Assembly (NCBI RefSeq): GCF_024053505.1
Contig: NZ_JAMXQS010000009.1
Span: 124,001-188,000, forward strand
Reading direction: 5' to 3'
DNA: 64,000 nucleotides
Source: Mesorhizobium liriopis
GTDB lineage: Bacteria; Pseudomonadota; Alphaproteobacteria; Rhizobiales; Rhizobiaceae
Shown here one piece after another: positions 33,821-43,846 of the stretch (positions are counted from its first letter, which is position 1; every line of letters begins with the position of its first letter). The notes beneath the pieces are model-generated. The model was not told where the DNA came from. It was given only the letters and a program-made list of their open reading frames with translations, and ran no database searches. The position numbers were made by a program, and so were the translations under genes.

Positions 33821-35155
33821 TCACTCGGCGGGAACGGCGGCGTAGTTCTTCTCGACCGCCTTGGGCTCGGATGAGAGCGCCGCCGCCAGAGCATCCTGGT
33901 CGAGCTCGCCTTCCCAGCGCGCGACCACGAGCGTGGCCACCGCATTGCCGACGAAGTTGGTGAGCGCGCGGCATTCCGACATGAAGCGGTCGATGCCCAG
34001 GATCAGCGCCATGCCGGCGACCGGCACGGAGGGCACCACGGACAGTGTCGCCGCCAGCGTGATGAAGCCCGCACCCGTGATGCCCGCCGCACCCTTGGAG
34101 GAGAGCATCGCCACCAGCAGAAGCAGGATCTGGTCGCCGATCGACAGGTCGATATTGGTGGCCTGCGCGATGAAGAGGGCGGCCAGCGTCATGTAGATGT
34201 TGGTGCCGTCGAGGTTGAACGAATAACCGGTCGGGATCACGAGGCCGACCACCGACTTCTTGGCGCCCGCCTGTTCCATCTTCTTCATCAGCGAGGGCAG
34301 AGCCGCTTCCGAGGACGAGGTGCCGAGTACGAGCAGGAGCTCTTCCTTGATGTAGCGGATCAGCGCGAAGATCGAGAAGCCGTTGTAGCGGCAGACCGCA
34401 CCCAGCACGACCACCACGAAGACGAGCGAGGTGAGGTAGAAGACGGCGATCAGGTAGGCGAGGTTCGCCACCGAGCCGATGCCGTATTTGCCGATGGTGA
34501 AGGCCATGGCGCCGAAGGCACCGATGGGAGCGGCCTTCATCAGGATCGCCACCAGCTTGAAGATCGGTGCGGTGAGCGCATTGAAGAATTCGAGAACGGG
34601 GCGGCCCTGCTCGCCGATCATCGCGAGTGCGATGCCGAACAGAACGGCGATGAACAGAACCTGCAGGATGTCGCCATCCACGAAGGCGCTGGCGAGCGTC
34701 GCCGGGATGATATTCATCAGAAAGCCGGTGATCGTGGAGTCATGCGCCTTCTGGGCATAGCTCGCGACGGCACCCGCATCGAGGGTCGCCGGGTCGATGT
34801 TCAGTCCTGCGCCCGGATGGGTGAGGTTCGCGATCACCATGCCGACGATCAGCGCCAGCGTCGAGAAGGTGAGAAAATAGATCATCGCCTTGCCGACCAC
34901 GCGGCCGACCTTGGCGAGATCGGTCATGCCGGCGATGCCGGTGACGACGGTCAGGAAGATCACCGGGGCGATGATCATCTTCACGAGCTTGATGAAGGCG
35001 TCGCCCAGCGGCTTCAGGCTTTCGCCGACTTCCGGATAGAAGTGGCCGATGGTGATGCCGGCGGCGATCGCCACAAGCACCTGCACGTAAAGCTGGGCAT
35101 AAAACGGTTTCCGCGTGGGCGGCGCATCGGCGTGAACGGGAATGCTGGTTGCCAT
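33821..35155 (-). CDS. dctA: C4-dicarboxylate/H+ symporter DctA
   Basis: A 444-residue inner-membrane symporter of the DAACS family, with all signatures: a long N-terminal amphipathic region, the serine-rich hairpin ([11 protein letters not shown]), the helix with [14 protein letters not shown], and [13 protein letters not shown]. It imports succinate, fumarate and malate. The length matches known rhizobial DctA. It is divergent from dctBD with a sigma-54 promoter and tandem activator sites in the 231-bp gap, so it is controlled by DctB/DctD. Confidence 0.96.
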   Translation of the reverse strand: MATSIPVHADAPPTRKPFYAQLYVQVLVAIAAGITIGHFYPEVGESLKPLGDAFIKLVKMIIAPVIFLTVVTGIAGMTDLAKVGRVVGKAMIYFLTFSTLALIVGMVIANLTHPGAGLNIDPATLDAGAVASYAQKAHDSTITGFLMNIIPATLASAFVDGDILQVLFIAVLFGIALAMIGEQGRPVLEFFNALTAPIFKLVAILMKAAPIGAFGAMAFTIGKYGIGSVANLAYLIAVFYLTSLVFVVVVLGAVCRYNGFSIFALIRYIKEELLLVLGTSSSEAALPSLMKKMEQAGAKKSVVGLVIPTGYSFNLDGTNIYMTLAALFIAQATNIDLSIGDQILLLLVAMLSSKGAAGITGAGFITLAATLSVVPSVPVAGMALILGIDRFMSECRALTNFVGNAVATLVVARWEGELDQDALAAALSSEPKAVEKNYAAVPAE

Positions 35156-35245
35156 GGTCTGCGTATCTCCCTGCCGGTCCGGCGCATTCGAACGGCGCCT
35201 TGTCCTCCCAGGCGGCCCTTCCGGCGCGGGTCGCCATCAACAGTC

Positions 35246-35261
35246 AGCAAGCACCGTGCCA
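35246..35261 (-). promoter_or_regulatory. Sigma-54 promoter of dctA
   Basis: On the minus strand TGGCAC (35261-35256), 5 nt, TTGCT (35250-35246): an exact -24/-12 RpoN promoter, about 90 bp before the dctA ATG. Two activator-type dyads lie 76 to 138 bp upstream. Confidence 0.93.
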
Positions 35262-35336
35262 GTTGTTTTCTGCAGAGGAGACATGCCGGAAACGCGGGGC
35301 TTTCCGGCCACCCGTGCCGCGTGCTCGCAAGGATGT

Positions 35337-35384
35337 GTGCGAAATTCCGCTCGCTTTCGTTGAGCTTTGTGCGGTAATCCGCAC
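35337..35384. promoter_or_regulatory. Tandem DctD upstream activating sites
   Basis: GTGCGG-TAAT-CCGCAC (35369-35384) is a perfect dyad and GTGCGAAATTCCGCTC (35337-35352) is an imperfect copy. Their centres are 32 bp apart, about three helical turns, as expected for two DctD dimers on one face. The perfect copy ends 2 bp before the dctB ATG. Confidence 0.85.
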
Positions 35385-35386
35385 TG

Positions 35387-37255
35387 ATGGACATATCCGC
35401 CAATGGCAGGGCGATTGAGGAGCGAGCCCGGCACAGCCGGCTCGCGGCGCTCTCCGCCAGGGCCGCTCTTCTCATCGGGCTCGTCGCGACCTTCGTTCTC
35501 GTCGTTCTGTTTTGCGGCGAGGTCGCACGGCGTTTCACGGCCGAAAGCATTCTCGCGGATGCGCGGGCACGGCTTCCGTCTGCGGCCTCGGCCTTGCGCG
35601 GCGAGCTCGAAAAGCAGCGCGCTCTGCCGCTGATCCTCAAGGAAGACCCGACCGTGATGACGGCTATCGCAACGCGCGACCCCGCACAGCTCGGCGCACT
35701 CAACGAAAAGCTCGACCGGCTGGCGCGCGCCACGCGAGCGGCCGTGATCTACATCCTCGACGCATCGGGAACGGCACTCGCCGCGAGCAATTTCCGGGAG
35801 CCGACGAGCTTCGTCGGCAGCGATTACCGCTTCCGTGATTATTACAGCGCGGCACTCGCGAACGGCACGGCGGAGCAATATGCGCTCGGCACCGTCAGCC
35901 AGCGGCCGGGCGTCTATTTCTCCGCGCGAATGGACCGGTCTGAACAGCGCGGCTTGGGCGTAGTGGTCGTCAAGGTCGAACTCGATGCGGTGGAAGCCGA
36001 CTGGCAAAGCGGCGGACAGCCCGTCTTCGTTTCCGACGAGCGGGGCATCGTTTTAGCAACGAGCGTGCCAGCCTGGCGCTTCAGGACGCTGCGTCCGATC
36101 GCAAACGCAGAAGCAGCCGAGATCAGACGCAGCCTGCAATTCGGCGAAGCGAGCCTCGTCCCGCTTCGTCTCGAGACCGACCCGGCGCTCGATGGCTTCG
36201 TTTCCGCCGATACGGGCGACGGAAAAGCGCAACGCTTCGCTCTGGCGCAGGCGGATGTGCCCGCAGGCTTGCCGGGCTGGCGCATTCATCTTCTGGCGCC
36301 GGCCGGCCGCGAGCTTTCGGGTGCCACGAACCTCGCAAGGCTGGTCGCGGGCCTCGTTCTCGCAATCCTTCTCCTCGCCGGCTTCCTTCTCTTTCGCCGT
36401 GGCCGCCTCGCGCGCTTGCAGCGAAAGGAAAAAGAGCGTGCGGCGGCCGAGCTCGAAACCCGCGTCATCGAGCGGACGATGGATCTCGCCAGCGCCAACC
36501 AGAGGCTGACGGGCGAGATTGCCGAGCGCGAAAAAGCCGAAGCGCGCATTGCCACCTTGCGCGACGATCTCGCCCAGGCGAACCGTCTGGCAACGCTCGG
36601 TCAGGTCACGGCGGGCGTGGCGCATGAGATCAACCAGCCGCTCGCCGCGATCCGCGCTTACGCCGAAAACGCTCAGCTTTTCCTGCGCCGGCAGGACGGG
36701 AACAATGCCGCGCAGAACCTCGAACGCGTGGTGGGGCTTACCGACCGCATCGCGTCCATCACCGATACGCTGCGCGGCTTCGCGCGGCGGGGCAGGAGCG
36801 CGCTCGAGCCCCTGTCGGTCGAGGCCATCCTCGATGGTGCGATGCTGATCCTGCGCTCGCGCATCCGCGAAAGCGGCGTCGAACTGGAACGGCGTTCGGT
36901 GGGCGGCGAAGCGATCATCCTCGGCGGTCGCATCCGGCTCGAACAGGTGCTGGTCAATCTCGTCCGCAACGCTGTCGAGGCGCTGGAAGGCCGTGAGCAT
37001 GGGCGGATCACGGTCGAAACCGTCAATGGCGTGGAGGAGGTGACGATTGCCGTGTCGGACAACGGTCCGGGCGTTCCCCCTGAGATCCTGCCGGTGCTCT
37101 TCACGCCGTTCAAGACATCCAAGGCGCAGGGCACGGGGCTCGGCCTCGTGATTGCGTCCGACATCGTTTCCGAACTCGGCGGCGTGCTTTCGGCGACAAG
37201 CCGGCCGGGCGAGGGGGCCTGTTTCACCATCCGCCTGCCGGGAGTGCCCGTATGA
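35387..37255 (+). CDS. dctB: C4-dicarboxylate sensor kinase DctB
   Basis: A 622-residue membrane kinase: helix 1 (about 23-46), a periplasmic double-Cache-type sensor (about 50-310, with the [12 protein letters not shown] ligand-pocket segment), helix 2 (about 316-337), a coiled coil, dimerisation domain with H413 in [10 protein letters not shown], and an HATPase domain ([23 protein letters not shown]). It senses C4-dicarboxylates and phosphorylates DctD. It overlaps dctD by 4 nt. Confidence 0.95.
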   Translation: MDISANGRAIEERARHSRLAALSARAALLIGLVATFVLVVLFCGEVARRFTAESILADARARLPSAASALRGELEKQRALPLILKEDPTVMTAIATRDPAQLGALNEKLDRLARATRAAVIYILDASGTALAASNFREPTSFVGSDYRFRDYYSAALANGTAEQYALGTVSQRPGVYFSARMDRSEQRGLGVVVVKVELDAVEADWQSGGQPVFVSDERGIVLATSVPAWRFRTLRPIANAEAAEIRRSLQFGEASLVPLRLETDPALDGFVSADTGDGKAQRFALAQADVPAGLPGWRIHLLAPAGRELSGATNLARLVAGLVLAILLLAGFLLFRRGRLARLQRKEKERAAAELETRVIERTMDLASANQRLTGEIAEREKAEARIATLRDDLAQANRLATLGQVTAGVAHEINQPLAAIRAYAENAQLFLRRQDGNNAAQNLERVVGLTDRIASITDTLRGFARRGRSALEPLSVEAILDGAMLILRSRIRESGVELERRSVGGEAIILGGRIRLEQVLVNLVRNAVEALEGREHGRITVETVNGVEEVTIAVSDNGPGVPPEILPVLFTPFKTSKAQGTGLGLVIASDIVSELGGVLSATSRPGEGACFTIRLPGVPV

Positions 37256-38586
37256 CAGCAACCAGCACGCCTATCGCCTTTGTGGACGACGACGCAGAAC
37301 TGCTTGCCGCGAACGGGCAGACCTTGGCCCTCGCCGGCTACGAGCCGCAGCTTTATTCATCTGCCGAAGCCGCCCTGGCCGCGCTCGGTCCCGACTTTCC
37401 CGGCGTGGTCGTCAGCGACCTGCGCATGCCGGGCACGAGCGGCTTGACGCTGTTCCGCGAATTGAAGAAGCGCGATCCCGACCTGCCGGTGATCCTGGTC
37501 ACGGGGCATGGCGATATCGAAATGGCGGTCGCCTCGTTGCGCGAAGGGGTCTACGACTTCATCGCAAAGCCCTATCCCGGCGACCGGCTCCTGGCGAGTG
37601 TGGGGCGAGCGGTGGAGAAGCGGCGGCTGGTGATCGAGAACCGCCGCCTCCAAGCCGCGTCCGAGGCCGAGCAGGGTGCCCAACTGCTGGGCGAAACGCC
37701 GGCCATGATCCGCCTGCGTCAGACGATCCGCCAGATCGCGGATGCGGAGGTGGACGTTTTGATCGAAGGCGAGACCGGCTCGGGCAAGGAGGTGGTGGCG
37801 AACCTGATCCATCGTTTGAGCCCGCGACGCGACGGCGAATATGTCGTGCTCAATTGCGGCGCGCTGCCTGAAACGGTGATGGAAAGCGAACTGTTCGGCC
37901 ATGAGCGCGGGGCTTTCACCGGGGCGGACCGTCGTCGCATCGGGCGGATCGAACATGCGGATGGCGGCACGCTTTTCCTGGACGAGCTCGAATCCATGCC
38001 GCCCGCGTTGCAGGTGAAGCTCCTGCGTGTGCTCGAAGCGCGCGAGATCGCGCCGCTCGGCGTCAACGAGACACGCGCGGTGGATCTGCGCGTGGTAGCG
38101 GCCGTCAAGGTGGACCTGTCCAACCCGGTCTTGCGCGGCGACTTCCGCGAGGACCTCTACTACCGGCTGAACGTCGTCACGCTGCGCGTGCCGCCTTTGC
38201 GCGAGCGGAAAGAAGATATTCCGCTGCTCTTCGCGCATTTCCTTTATCGCGCCAGCCAACGCTTCCGCCGTGACGTGCCGGAGCTCGACGCATCCTTGCG
38301 CCATCGGCTGATGCGGCACGACTGGCCGGGCAATGTGCGCGAGCTCGCCCATTTCGCCGAGCGGGTGGCGTTGGGTCTTGAAACGCAGGAGGGCGCATCG
38401 GACGCGGTTCGGGAGGCGCTCGGCCTGTCCGACAGGGTCGCGCAATTCGAAGCCTCGCTCCTGCGCGATGCGTTGCGGCGGCACAAGGGCGAGGCCCAAC
38501 CGGCACTCGAAGAACTCAAGCTGCCGCGCAAGACCTTCTACGACAAGCTGCAGCGCCACGGCCTGGTGCCCAGGGATTTCCGCTGA
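37252..38586 (+). CDS. dctD: Sigma-54-dependent response regulator DctD
   Basis: A 444-residue activator with a receiver domain (D56 in VVSDLRMPG), a sigma-54-interaction AAA+ domain (Walker A GETGSGKE at 173-180, GAFTGA at 220-225, Walker B GGTLFLDE) and a C-terminal FIS-type helix-turn-helix ([18 protein letters not shown]). It binds upstream sites and activates RpoN transcription of dctA. The matching promoter and sites are in the dctA-dctB gap. Confidence 0.96.
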   Translation: MTATSTPIAFVDDDAELLAANGQTLALAGYEPQLYSSAEAALAALGPDFPGVVVSDLRMPGTSGLTLFRELKKRDPDLPVILVTGHGDIEMAVASLREGVYDFIAKPYPGDRLLASVGRAVEKRRLVIENRRLQAASEAEQGAQLLGETPAMIRLRQTIRQIADAEVDVLIEGETGSGKEVVANLIHRLSPRRDGEYVVLNCGALPETVMESELFGHERGAFTGADRRRIGRIEHADGGTLFLDELESMPPALQVKLLRVLEAREIAPLGVNETRAVDLRVVAAVKVDLSNPVLRGDFREDLYYRLNVVTLRVPPLRERKEDIPLLFAHFLYRASQRFRRDVPELDASLRHRLMRHDWPGNVRELAHFAERVALGLETQEGASDAVREALGLSDRVAQFEASLLRDALRRHKGEAQPALEELKLPRKTFYDKLQRHGLVPRDFR

Positions 38587-38763
38587 ACGCGCACGGGACG
38601 GCTTGGCCCAGTTGTGACCACCGCGCCCCTCCCGGCTGGCCTATTGCCTAGCCCGGAGCGCCCATGGACTTTGTGCTTTCAACCCGGAAAGGTTGTCTTC
38701 GCGATCCGTCTGCTCGACGATCACCGATGCCTGAACGAAGCTGGACAACCAAGGCAGGAACTC

Positions 38764-41217
38764 ATGGCCGAACTTCCCTCTCAGGCACGCGTGGTGATCA
38801 TCGGCGGTGGTGCGGTGGGCGTCTCGGCCCTTTATCATCTGGCGAAAGCCGGATGGACCGACTGTGTCCTGCTCGAAAAGAATGAACTGACCTCGGGTTC
38901 GACATGGCATGCGGCGGGCAATGTGCCGACCTTCTCGTCGTCATGGTCGCTGATGAACGTCCAGCGCTATTCGGCCTCGCTTTATCGCGGGCTGGCCGAG
39001 GCCGTCGACTATCCGATGAACTACCACGTCACCGGCTCCCTTCGCCTCGGCCACACGGCCGAGCGCATGCAGGAATTCAGGCGCGTCGCCGGCATGGGGC
39101 GGTATCAGGGCATGGATATCGCGGTGATCGGCACGGACGAAATCCGTTCGCACTATCCGTTCATCGAAACGCATGAGCTGAAAGGCGCGCTATACGATCC
39201 GAACGATGGCGACATCGACCCCGCCCAGCTCACCCAGGCGCTCGCCAAGGGCGCACGCGATCTGGGCGCCAGGATCGTTCGCTTTTGCCCGGTGACCAGT
39301 GTGCGCCGCGAGAATGGCGATTGGGTCGTGGAAACCCCGCAAGGCGCGATCCGCTGCGAGTTCGTGGTCAACGCCGCCGGCTATCGTGCGGGCGAAGTGG
39401 GCCGGATGTTCGGCCGCGACATTCCGATGATGGTGATGAGCCATCAATATATCCTGTTCGAGGAAATTCCCGAACTCGCCGCCTGGACCAAGGAAGCCGG
39501 CCACAAGCTGCCGCTCCTGCGCGACGTGGATTCGTCCTACTACCTGCGGCAGGAAAAGAGCGGCATGAATCTCGGTCCCTACGAGAAGAACTGCCGCGCG
39601 CATTGGGCGTCCGCCGACGATCCGATGCCGGACGATTTCTCGTTCCAGCTCTTTCCCGACGATCTCGACCGGCTCGAATGGTATCTGGAAGACGCCATCA
39701 AGCGCGTGCCGATCCTGGGCACGGCAGGCTTGTCGAAGGTGATCAACGGGCCCATCCCCTACACGCCCGACGGCAATCCGCTGATCGGCCCGATGCCGGG
39801 CGTGCCCAATGCCTTCGAGGCATGCGTCTTCACCTTCGGCATCGCGCAGGCGGGCGGGGCGGGCAAGGTCCTGGCCGAGTGGGTCACGGAAGGCCGCACC
39901 GAATGGGACATGTGGTCCTGCGATCCGCGCCGGTTCACGAAGTTCGCCTCCGATCCGGCCTACGCGGTCGCCAAGGGACTCGAGGTCTATGGCGACGAAT
40001 ATGCCGTGCAGTTTCCTCGCCGCAACTGGCCGGCAGGACGCAACCGGAAGCTTTCACCGATCCATGACCGCATCGCGGCCCTCGGCGCGCAGTTCGCGCC
40101 TTATAATGGCTGGGAGCGCGCCACGTGGTTCGCGAAGCCGGGCGACGATATCTCGGAAGAAGCGTCGCAGACATTTCGCCGCGAAGGCCCGTGGCATGAA
40201 AGGGTGCGCGAGGAATGTCTCGCCGTGCGCGATCAAGCGGGCATTCTCGACCTGCCGGGCTTCTCGCGCTTTCGGTTGAGCGGCGCAGACGCCCGGGACT
40301 GGCTTTCAAGGCTCATCACCGGCGCGGTGCCCAAACCGGGTCGCATCGGTCTTGGCTATTTCGCGGACGAGAATGGCCGGATCGTTACCGAGATGTCGAT
40401 CATGGCGATCAAGGATGACCTGTTCTTCCTCATCACCGCCGCCGTCGCTCAGAGCCATGATTTCGAATGGTTGGAGACGCATCGCCCGGCGGATGCCGAC
40501 ATCGCGATCGCCGATATGACCGAGGCTTTTTCCTGCCAGATCCTGTCGGGCCCGCGCTCGCGCGACATCCTCGCCGCCGTCTGCGAGGCCGATCTTTCGC
40601 AACCCTGGCTTTCCCATCAATCCGTCCCTATCGCCGGTCGCTGGTGCCAGCTCGTGCGCGTGTCCTTTGCCGGCGAATTGGGCTGGGAAATCCATTCCAA
40701 GGTCGAGGACACGCCCGTTATCTTCGATGCCGTCTGGGAGGCGGGGCAGGGGCATGGGCTCAAGCCCTTCGGTATGTGGGCGCTCGATTCGCTCAGGCTC
40801 GAAAAGGGCTACCGCGCCTGGAAGCAGGACCTTTCGACCGATTATTCCGTGCTGCAAGGCGGACTTGAGCGCTTCGTGCGCTGGGACAAGCCGGACTTTC
40901 TCGGCAAGGCGGCGCTGGCGGTCGAGAAGCAGCGCGAGGTGACCAAGCGGTTCGTCACGCTCACCCTCGACAATCCCGGCGATCACGACGCGCCTTACAT
41001 GGCCAATCTCTGGCATGACGGCACCATCGTCGGCGAGACGACCTCCGGCGGCTGGGGCTTTCGCACGGAAAGATCCATCGCGCTCGGTACGGTGCGTGCC
41101 GATCTCGCCGAGCCCGGCCGCAAGGTCGAGGTCGAAATCTTCGGCGAGCGCTTCAGCGCCACGGTCCAGCCCGACCAGCCCCTTTGGGATCCTCGGAACG
41201 AAAGGCTGCGGGCATGA
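38764..41217 (+). CDS. Dimethylglycine/sarcosine-dehydrogenase-like flavoprotein with GcvT domain (copy 1)
   Basis: An 817-residue two-part enzyme: an N-terminal DAO-type FAD domain (GGGAVGVSALYHLAKAG from residue 11; H49 in TSGSTWHAAG is the site of covalent flavin attachment in DMGDH) and a C-terminal GcvT/aminomethyltransferase domain (about 430-815). Family members oxidise N-methyl groups and pass formaldehyde to tetrahydrofolate. ATG 38764 has AGGAA upstream; the 177-bp gap after dctD shows no riboswitch. The GTG- or ATG-extended frame upstream is unlikely. Confidence 0.87.
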   Translation: MAELPSQARVVIIGGGAVGVSALYHLAKAGWTDCVLLEKNELTSGSTWHAAGNVPTFSSSWSLMNVQRYSASLYRGLAEAVDYPMNYHVTGSLRLGHTAERMQEFRRVAGMGRYQGMDIAVIGTDEIRSHYPFIETHELKGALYDPNDGDIDPAQLTQALAKGARDLGARIVRFCPVTSVRRENGDWVVETPQGAIRCEFVVNAAGYRAGEVGRMFGRDIPMMVMSHQYILFEEIPELAAWTKEAGHKLPLLRDVDSSYYLRQEKSGMNLGPYEKNCRAHWASADDPMPDDFSFQLFPDDLDRLEWYLEDAIKRVPILGTAGLSKVINGPIPYTPDGNPLIGPMPGVPNAFEACVFTFGIAQAGGAGKVLAEWVTEGRTEWDMWSCDPRRFTKFASDPAYAVAKGLEVYGDEYAVQFPRRNWPAGRNRKLSPIHDRIAALGAQFAPYNGWERATWFAKPGDDISEEASQTFRREGPWHERVREECLAVRDQAGILDLPGFSRFRLSGADARDWLSRLITGAVPKPGRIGLGYFADENGRIVTEMSIMAIKDDLFFLITAAVAQSHDFEWLETHRPADADIAIADMTEAFSCQILSGPRSRDILAAVCEADLSQPWLSHQSVPIAGRWCQLVRVSFAGELGWEIHSKVEDTPVIFDAVWEAGQGHGLKPFGMWALDSLRLEKGYRAWKQDLSTDYSVLQGGLERFVRWDKPDFLGKAALAVEKQREVTKRFVTLTLDNPGDHDAPYMANLWHDGTIVGETTSGGWGFRTERSIALGTVRADLAEPGRKVEVEIFGERFSATVQPDQPLWDPRNERLRA

Positions 41218-43664
41218 GCACCGTTCCCACCCATGCCCGCGTTGTCATCATCGGCGGCGGTGTATCAGGCTGTTCGGTGGCCTATCATCTGGCCAAGCTC
41301 GGCTGGCGCGATGTGGTGTTGCTCGAGCGCAAGCAGCTGACATCGGGCACCACCTGGCATGCGGCGGGCCTGGTGGGCCAGCTGCGCGCCTCGCAGAACA
41401 TGACGCGGTTGGCGAAGTATTCGGCCGATCTCTACGCCCGCCTCGAAGCGGAGACGGGCGTCGCCACCGGCATGCGCCAATGCGGCTCGATCACGGTGGC
41501 GCTGACCGACGAGCGCAGGGAAGAGATTTATCGGCAGGCCACGCTCGCGCGCGCCTTCGGCGTCGATGTGCAGGAGATTTCACCCGCTGAAGCGAAAGCC
41601 ATGTATCCGCATCTCAACATTGGCGATGTGGTGGGCGCGGTGCATCTGCCGCTCGACGGCCAGTGCGATCCGGCCAACATCGCGATGGCCTTGGCCAAGG
41701 GGGCGCGCAACAACGGCGCCCAGGTGTTCGAGCATGTGAAGGTCGAGCGCGTCTTGAGCGCAAACGGCCGCGTTACGGGCGTCTCCTGGACACGTGGCGA
41801 GGAAAGCGGCGTGATCGAAGCGGATCACGTGGTCAATTGCGGCGGCATGTGGGGGCGCGATCTTGCGGCATCTTCGGGTGTGACGCTGCCGCTGCATGCC
41901 TGCGAGCACTTCTACATCGTCACCGAGGCCATTTCCGAACTGAGCCGCCTGCCTGTTCTTCGCGTGCCCGACGAGTGCGCGTACTACAAGGAGGATGCGG
42001 GCAAGATCCTGCTCGGTGCCTTCGAGCCCAAGGCCAAGCCCTGGCCGGCACCGGGCGAGCGCATCCGCGACGACTTCATGTTCGACCAGCTGCCCGACGA
42101 CTTCGACCATTTCGAGCCGATCCTGTCGGCTGCCATCAACCGCATGCCGATGCTCGAAAGTGCCGGTATCCATACCTTCTTCAACGGGCCCGAAAGCTTC
42201 ACGCCCGACGACCGCTATTATCTCGGCGAAGCACCGGAGCTGAAGAACTACTGGGTGGCCGCCGGCTACAACTCGATCGGCATCGTATCCTCAGGGGGCG
42301 CGGGCATGGCGCTCGCGCAATGGATGAACGACGGCGAGCCGCCCTTCGACCTGTGGGAAGTCGATATCCGCCGCGCGCAGCCCTTTCAGCGCAACCGCCG
42401 CTACTTGCGTGAGCGCGTGTCGGAAACGCTCGGCCTGCTCTACGCCGATCACTTCCCTTATCGCCAGCCGGCCACCGCGCGCGGCGTGCGCCGCTCGCCG
42501 CTGCATGAGCATCTCAAGGCGCGTGGTGCTGTGTTCGGCGAAGTGGCGGGCTGGGAGCGCGCCAACTGGTTCGCGCGGCCGGACCAGGATCGCGAATACC
42601 GCTATTCGTGGAAGCGGCAGAACTGGTTCGACAACAACCGCGCGGAGCATATGGCCGTGCGCGAGGGCGTCGGCCTCTTCGACATGACCTCGTTCGGCAA
42701 GATCCGCGTCGAGGGGCGCGATGCGCTGCCTTTTCTCCAGAAGCTCTGCGCCAACGATCTGGCCGTCGAACCGGGCCGCATCGTTTATACCCCCATGCTG
42801 AACGCGCGCGGCGGTATCGAGTCGGACCTTACCGTCACCCGGCTCTCGGAAACCGCCTTCCTGCTCGTCGTGCCGGGCGCCACCCTGCAGCGTGACCTTG
42901 CCTGGCTGCGCAAGCATCTGGGTGACGAATTCGTGGTGGTCACCGATGTGACGGCGGCGGAAAGCGTGCTCGTGCTGATGGGCCCCCAGGCGCGTGATGT
43001 CATCACCCGCGTCTCGCCCGACGACTTCTCCAACGAAGGGTTTCCGTTCGGTACCGCGCGCGAGATCGAGATCGGCATGGGCCTCGCCCGTGCCCATCGC
43101 GTGTCTTATGTGGGCGAACTCGGCTGGGAGCTTTACGTCTCGGCCGACCAGACGGCCCATGTGTTCGAGGCGCTCGAAGACACGGGCGCGGCGTCGGGCC
43201 TCAAACTCTGCGGCATTCATGCGCTCGATTCCTGCCGCATCGAAAAGGCCTTCCGCCATTTCGGCCATGACATCACCGACGAGGATCACGTGCTGGAAGC
43301 GGGGCTGGGCTTCGCGGTAAAAACCAGGAAGGGCGACTTCATCGGCCGCGACGCTGTGCTTCGGAAGCGCGAGGCGGGGCTGAAACGCCGGCTCGTGCAG
43401 TTCCTGCTCGAAGACCCCGAACCGCTTCTCTTCCACAACGAAGCGATCGTGCGAAACGGCAAGATCGTGTCCATCGTCACCTCCGGCAATTACGGCCACG
43501 CACTCGGCGGCGCGGTGGGTCTCGGCTATGTGCCGTGCGAAGGCGAGAGCGAAGAACAGGTGCTCGCCTCCCAGTACGAGATCGAGATCGCAGGCACGCG
43601 CCACAAGGCCAAAGCCTCGCTCAAGCCGATCTATGATCCGAAAGGGGAACGGGTTCGGCTCTGA
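41214..43664 (+). CDS. Dimethylglycine/sarcosine-dehydrogenase-like flavoprotein with GcvT domain (copy 2)
   Basis: An 816-residue paralogue of the preceding protein with the same architecture and the flavin-linking motif TSGTTWHAAGL (H49). The GcvT half begins near residue 430 (EVAGWERANWF). The ATG overlaps the first stop (ATGA), so both are made from one mRNA. The two differ through much of the substrate-facing FAD domain (for example GNVPTFSSS versus GLVGQLRAS after the His), suggesting different methylated amines or successive demethylations. Confidence 0.88.
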   Translation: MSTVPTHARVVIIGGGVSGCSVAYHLAKLGWRDVVLLERKQLTSGTTWHAAGLVGQLRASQNMTRLAKYSADLYARLEAETGVATGMRQCGSITVALTDERREEIYRQATLARAFGVDVQEISPAEAKAMYPHLNIGDVVGAVHLPLDGQCDPANIAMALAKGARNNGAQVFEHVKVERVLSANGRVTGVSWTRGEESGVIEADHVVNCGGMWGRDLAASSGVTLPLHACEHFYIVTEAISELSRLPVLRVPDECAYYKEDAGKILLGAFEPKAKPWPAPGERIRDDFMFDQLPDDFDHFEPILSAAINRMPMLESAGIHTFFNGPESFTPDDRYYLGEAPELKNYWVAAGYNSIGIVSSGGAGMALAQWMNDGEPPFDLWEVDIRRAQPFQRNRRYLRERVSETLGLLYADHFPYRQPATARGVRRSPLHEHLKARGAVFGEVAGWERANWFARPDQDREYRYSWKRQNWFDNNRAEHMAVREGVGLFDMTSFGKIRVEGRDALPFLQKLCANDLAVEPGRIVYTPMLNARGGIESDLTVTRLSETAFLLVVPGATLQRDLAWLRKHLGDEFVVVTDVTAAESVLVLMGPQARDVITRVSPDDFSNEGFPFGTAREIEIGMGLARAHRVSYVGELGWELYVSADQTAHVFEALEDTGAASGLKLCGIHALDSCRIEKAFRHFGHDITDEDHVLEAGLGFAVKTRKGDFIGRDAVLRKREAGLKRRLVQFLLEDPEPLLFHNEAIVRNGKIVSIVTSGNYGHALGGAVGLGYVPCEGESEEQVLASQYEIEIAGTRHKAKASLKPIYDPKGERVRL

Positions 43665-43846
43665 CGGCAGCGGCGGCCAAGAAGCCGCTCCGGGGTATGG
43701 GATGAGGCCTCATGCTCAGTAAATGCTGATCGTTGGAATAATTTTTCTCCAAGCACTCGTCTTCCAGCCATCAGGGTTTTGCTGAGTTTCGCCTGAACCG
43801 ATAGGTTTTCGCTGTCATCCTGTCAGCTCGAAGGGCGCCGTTCACC

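Noticed and set aside
38587-38763. Glycine riboswitch before the dimethylglycine-dehydrogenase-like genes
   Set aside because: Expected from the one-carbon theme, but no tandem aptamer blocks are present.
43702-43713. 12-bp perfect palindrome ATGAGGCCTCAT
   Set aside because: It sits in a 182-bp gap with no second copy, promoter or regulator gene nearby; a single short palindrome in GC-rich DNA is not enough to call an operator.
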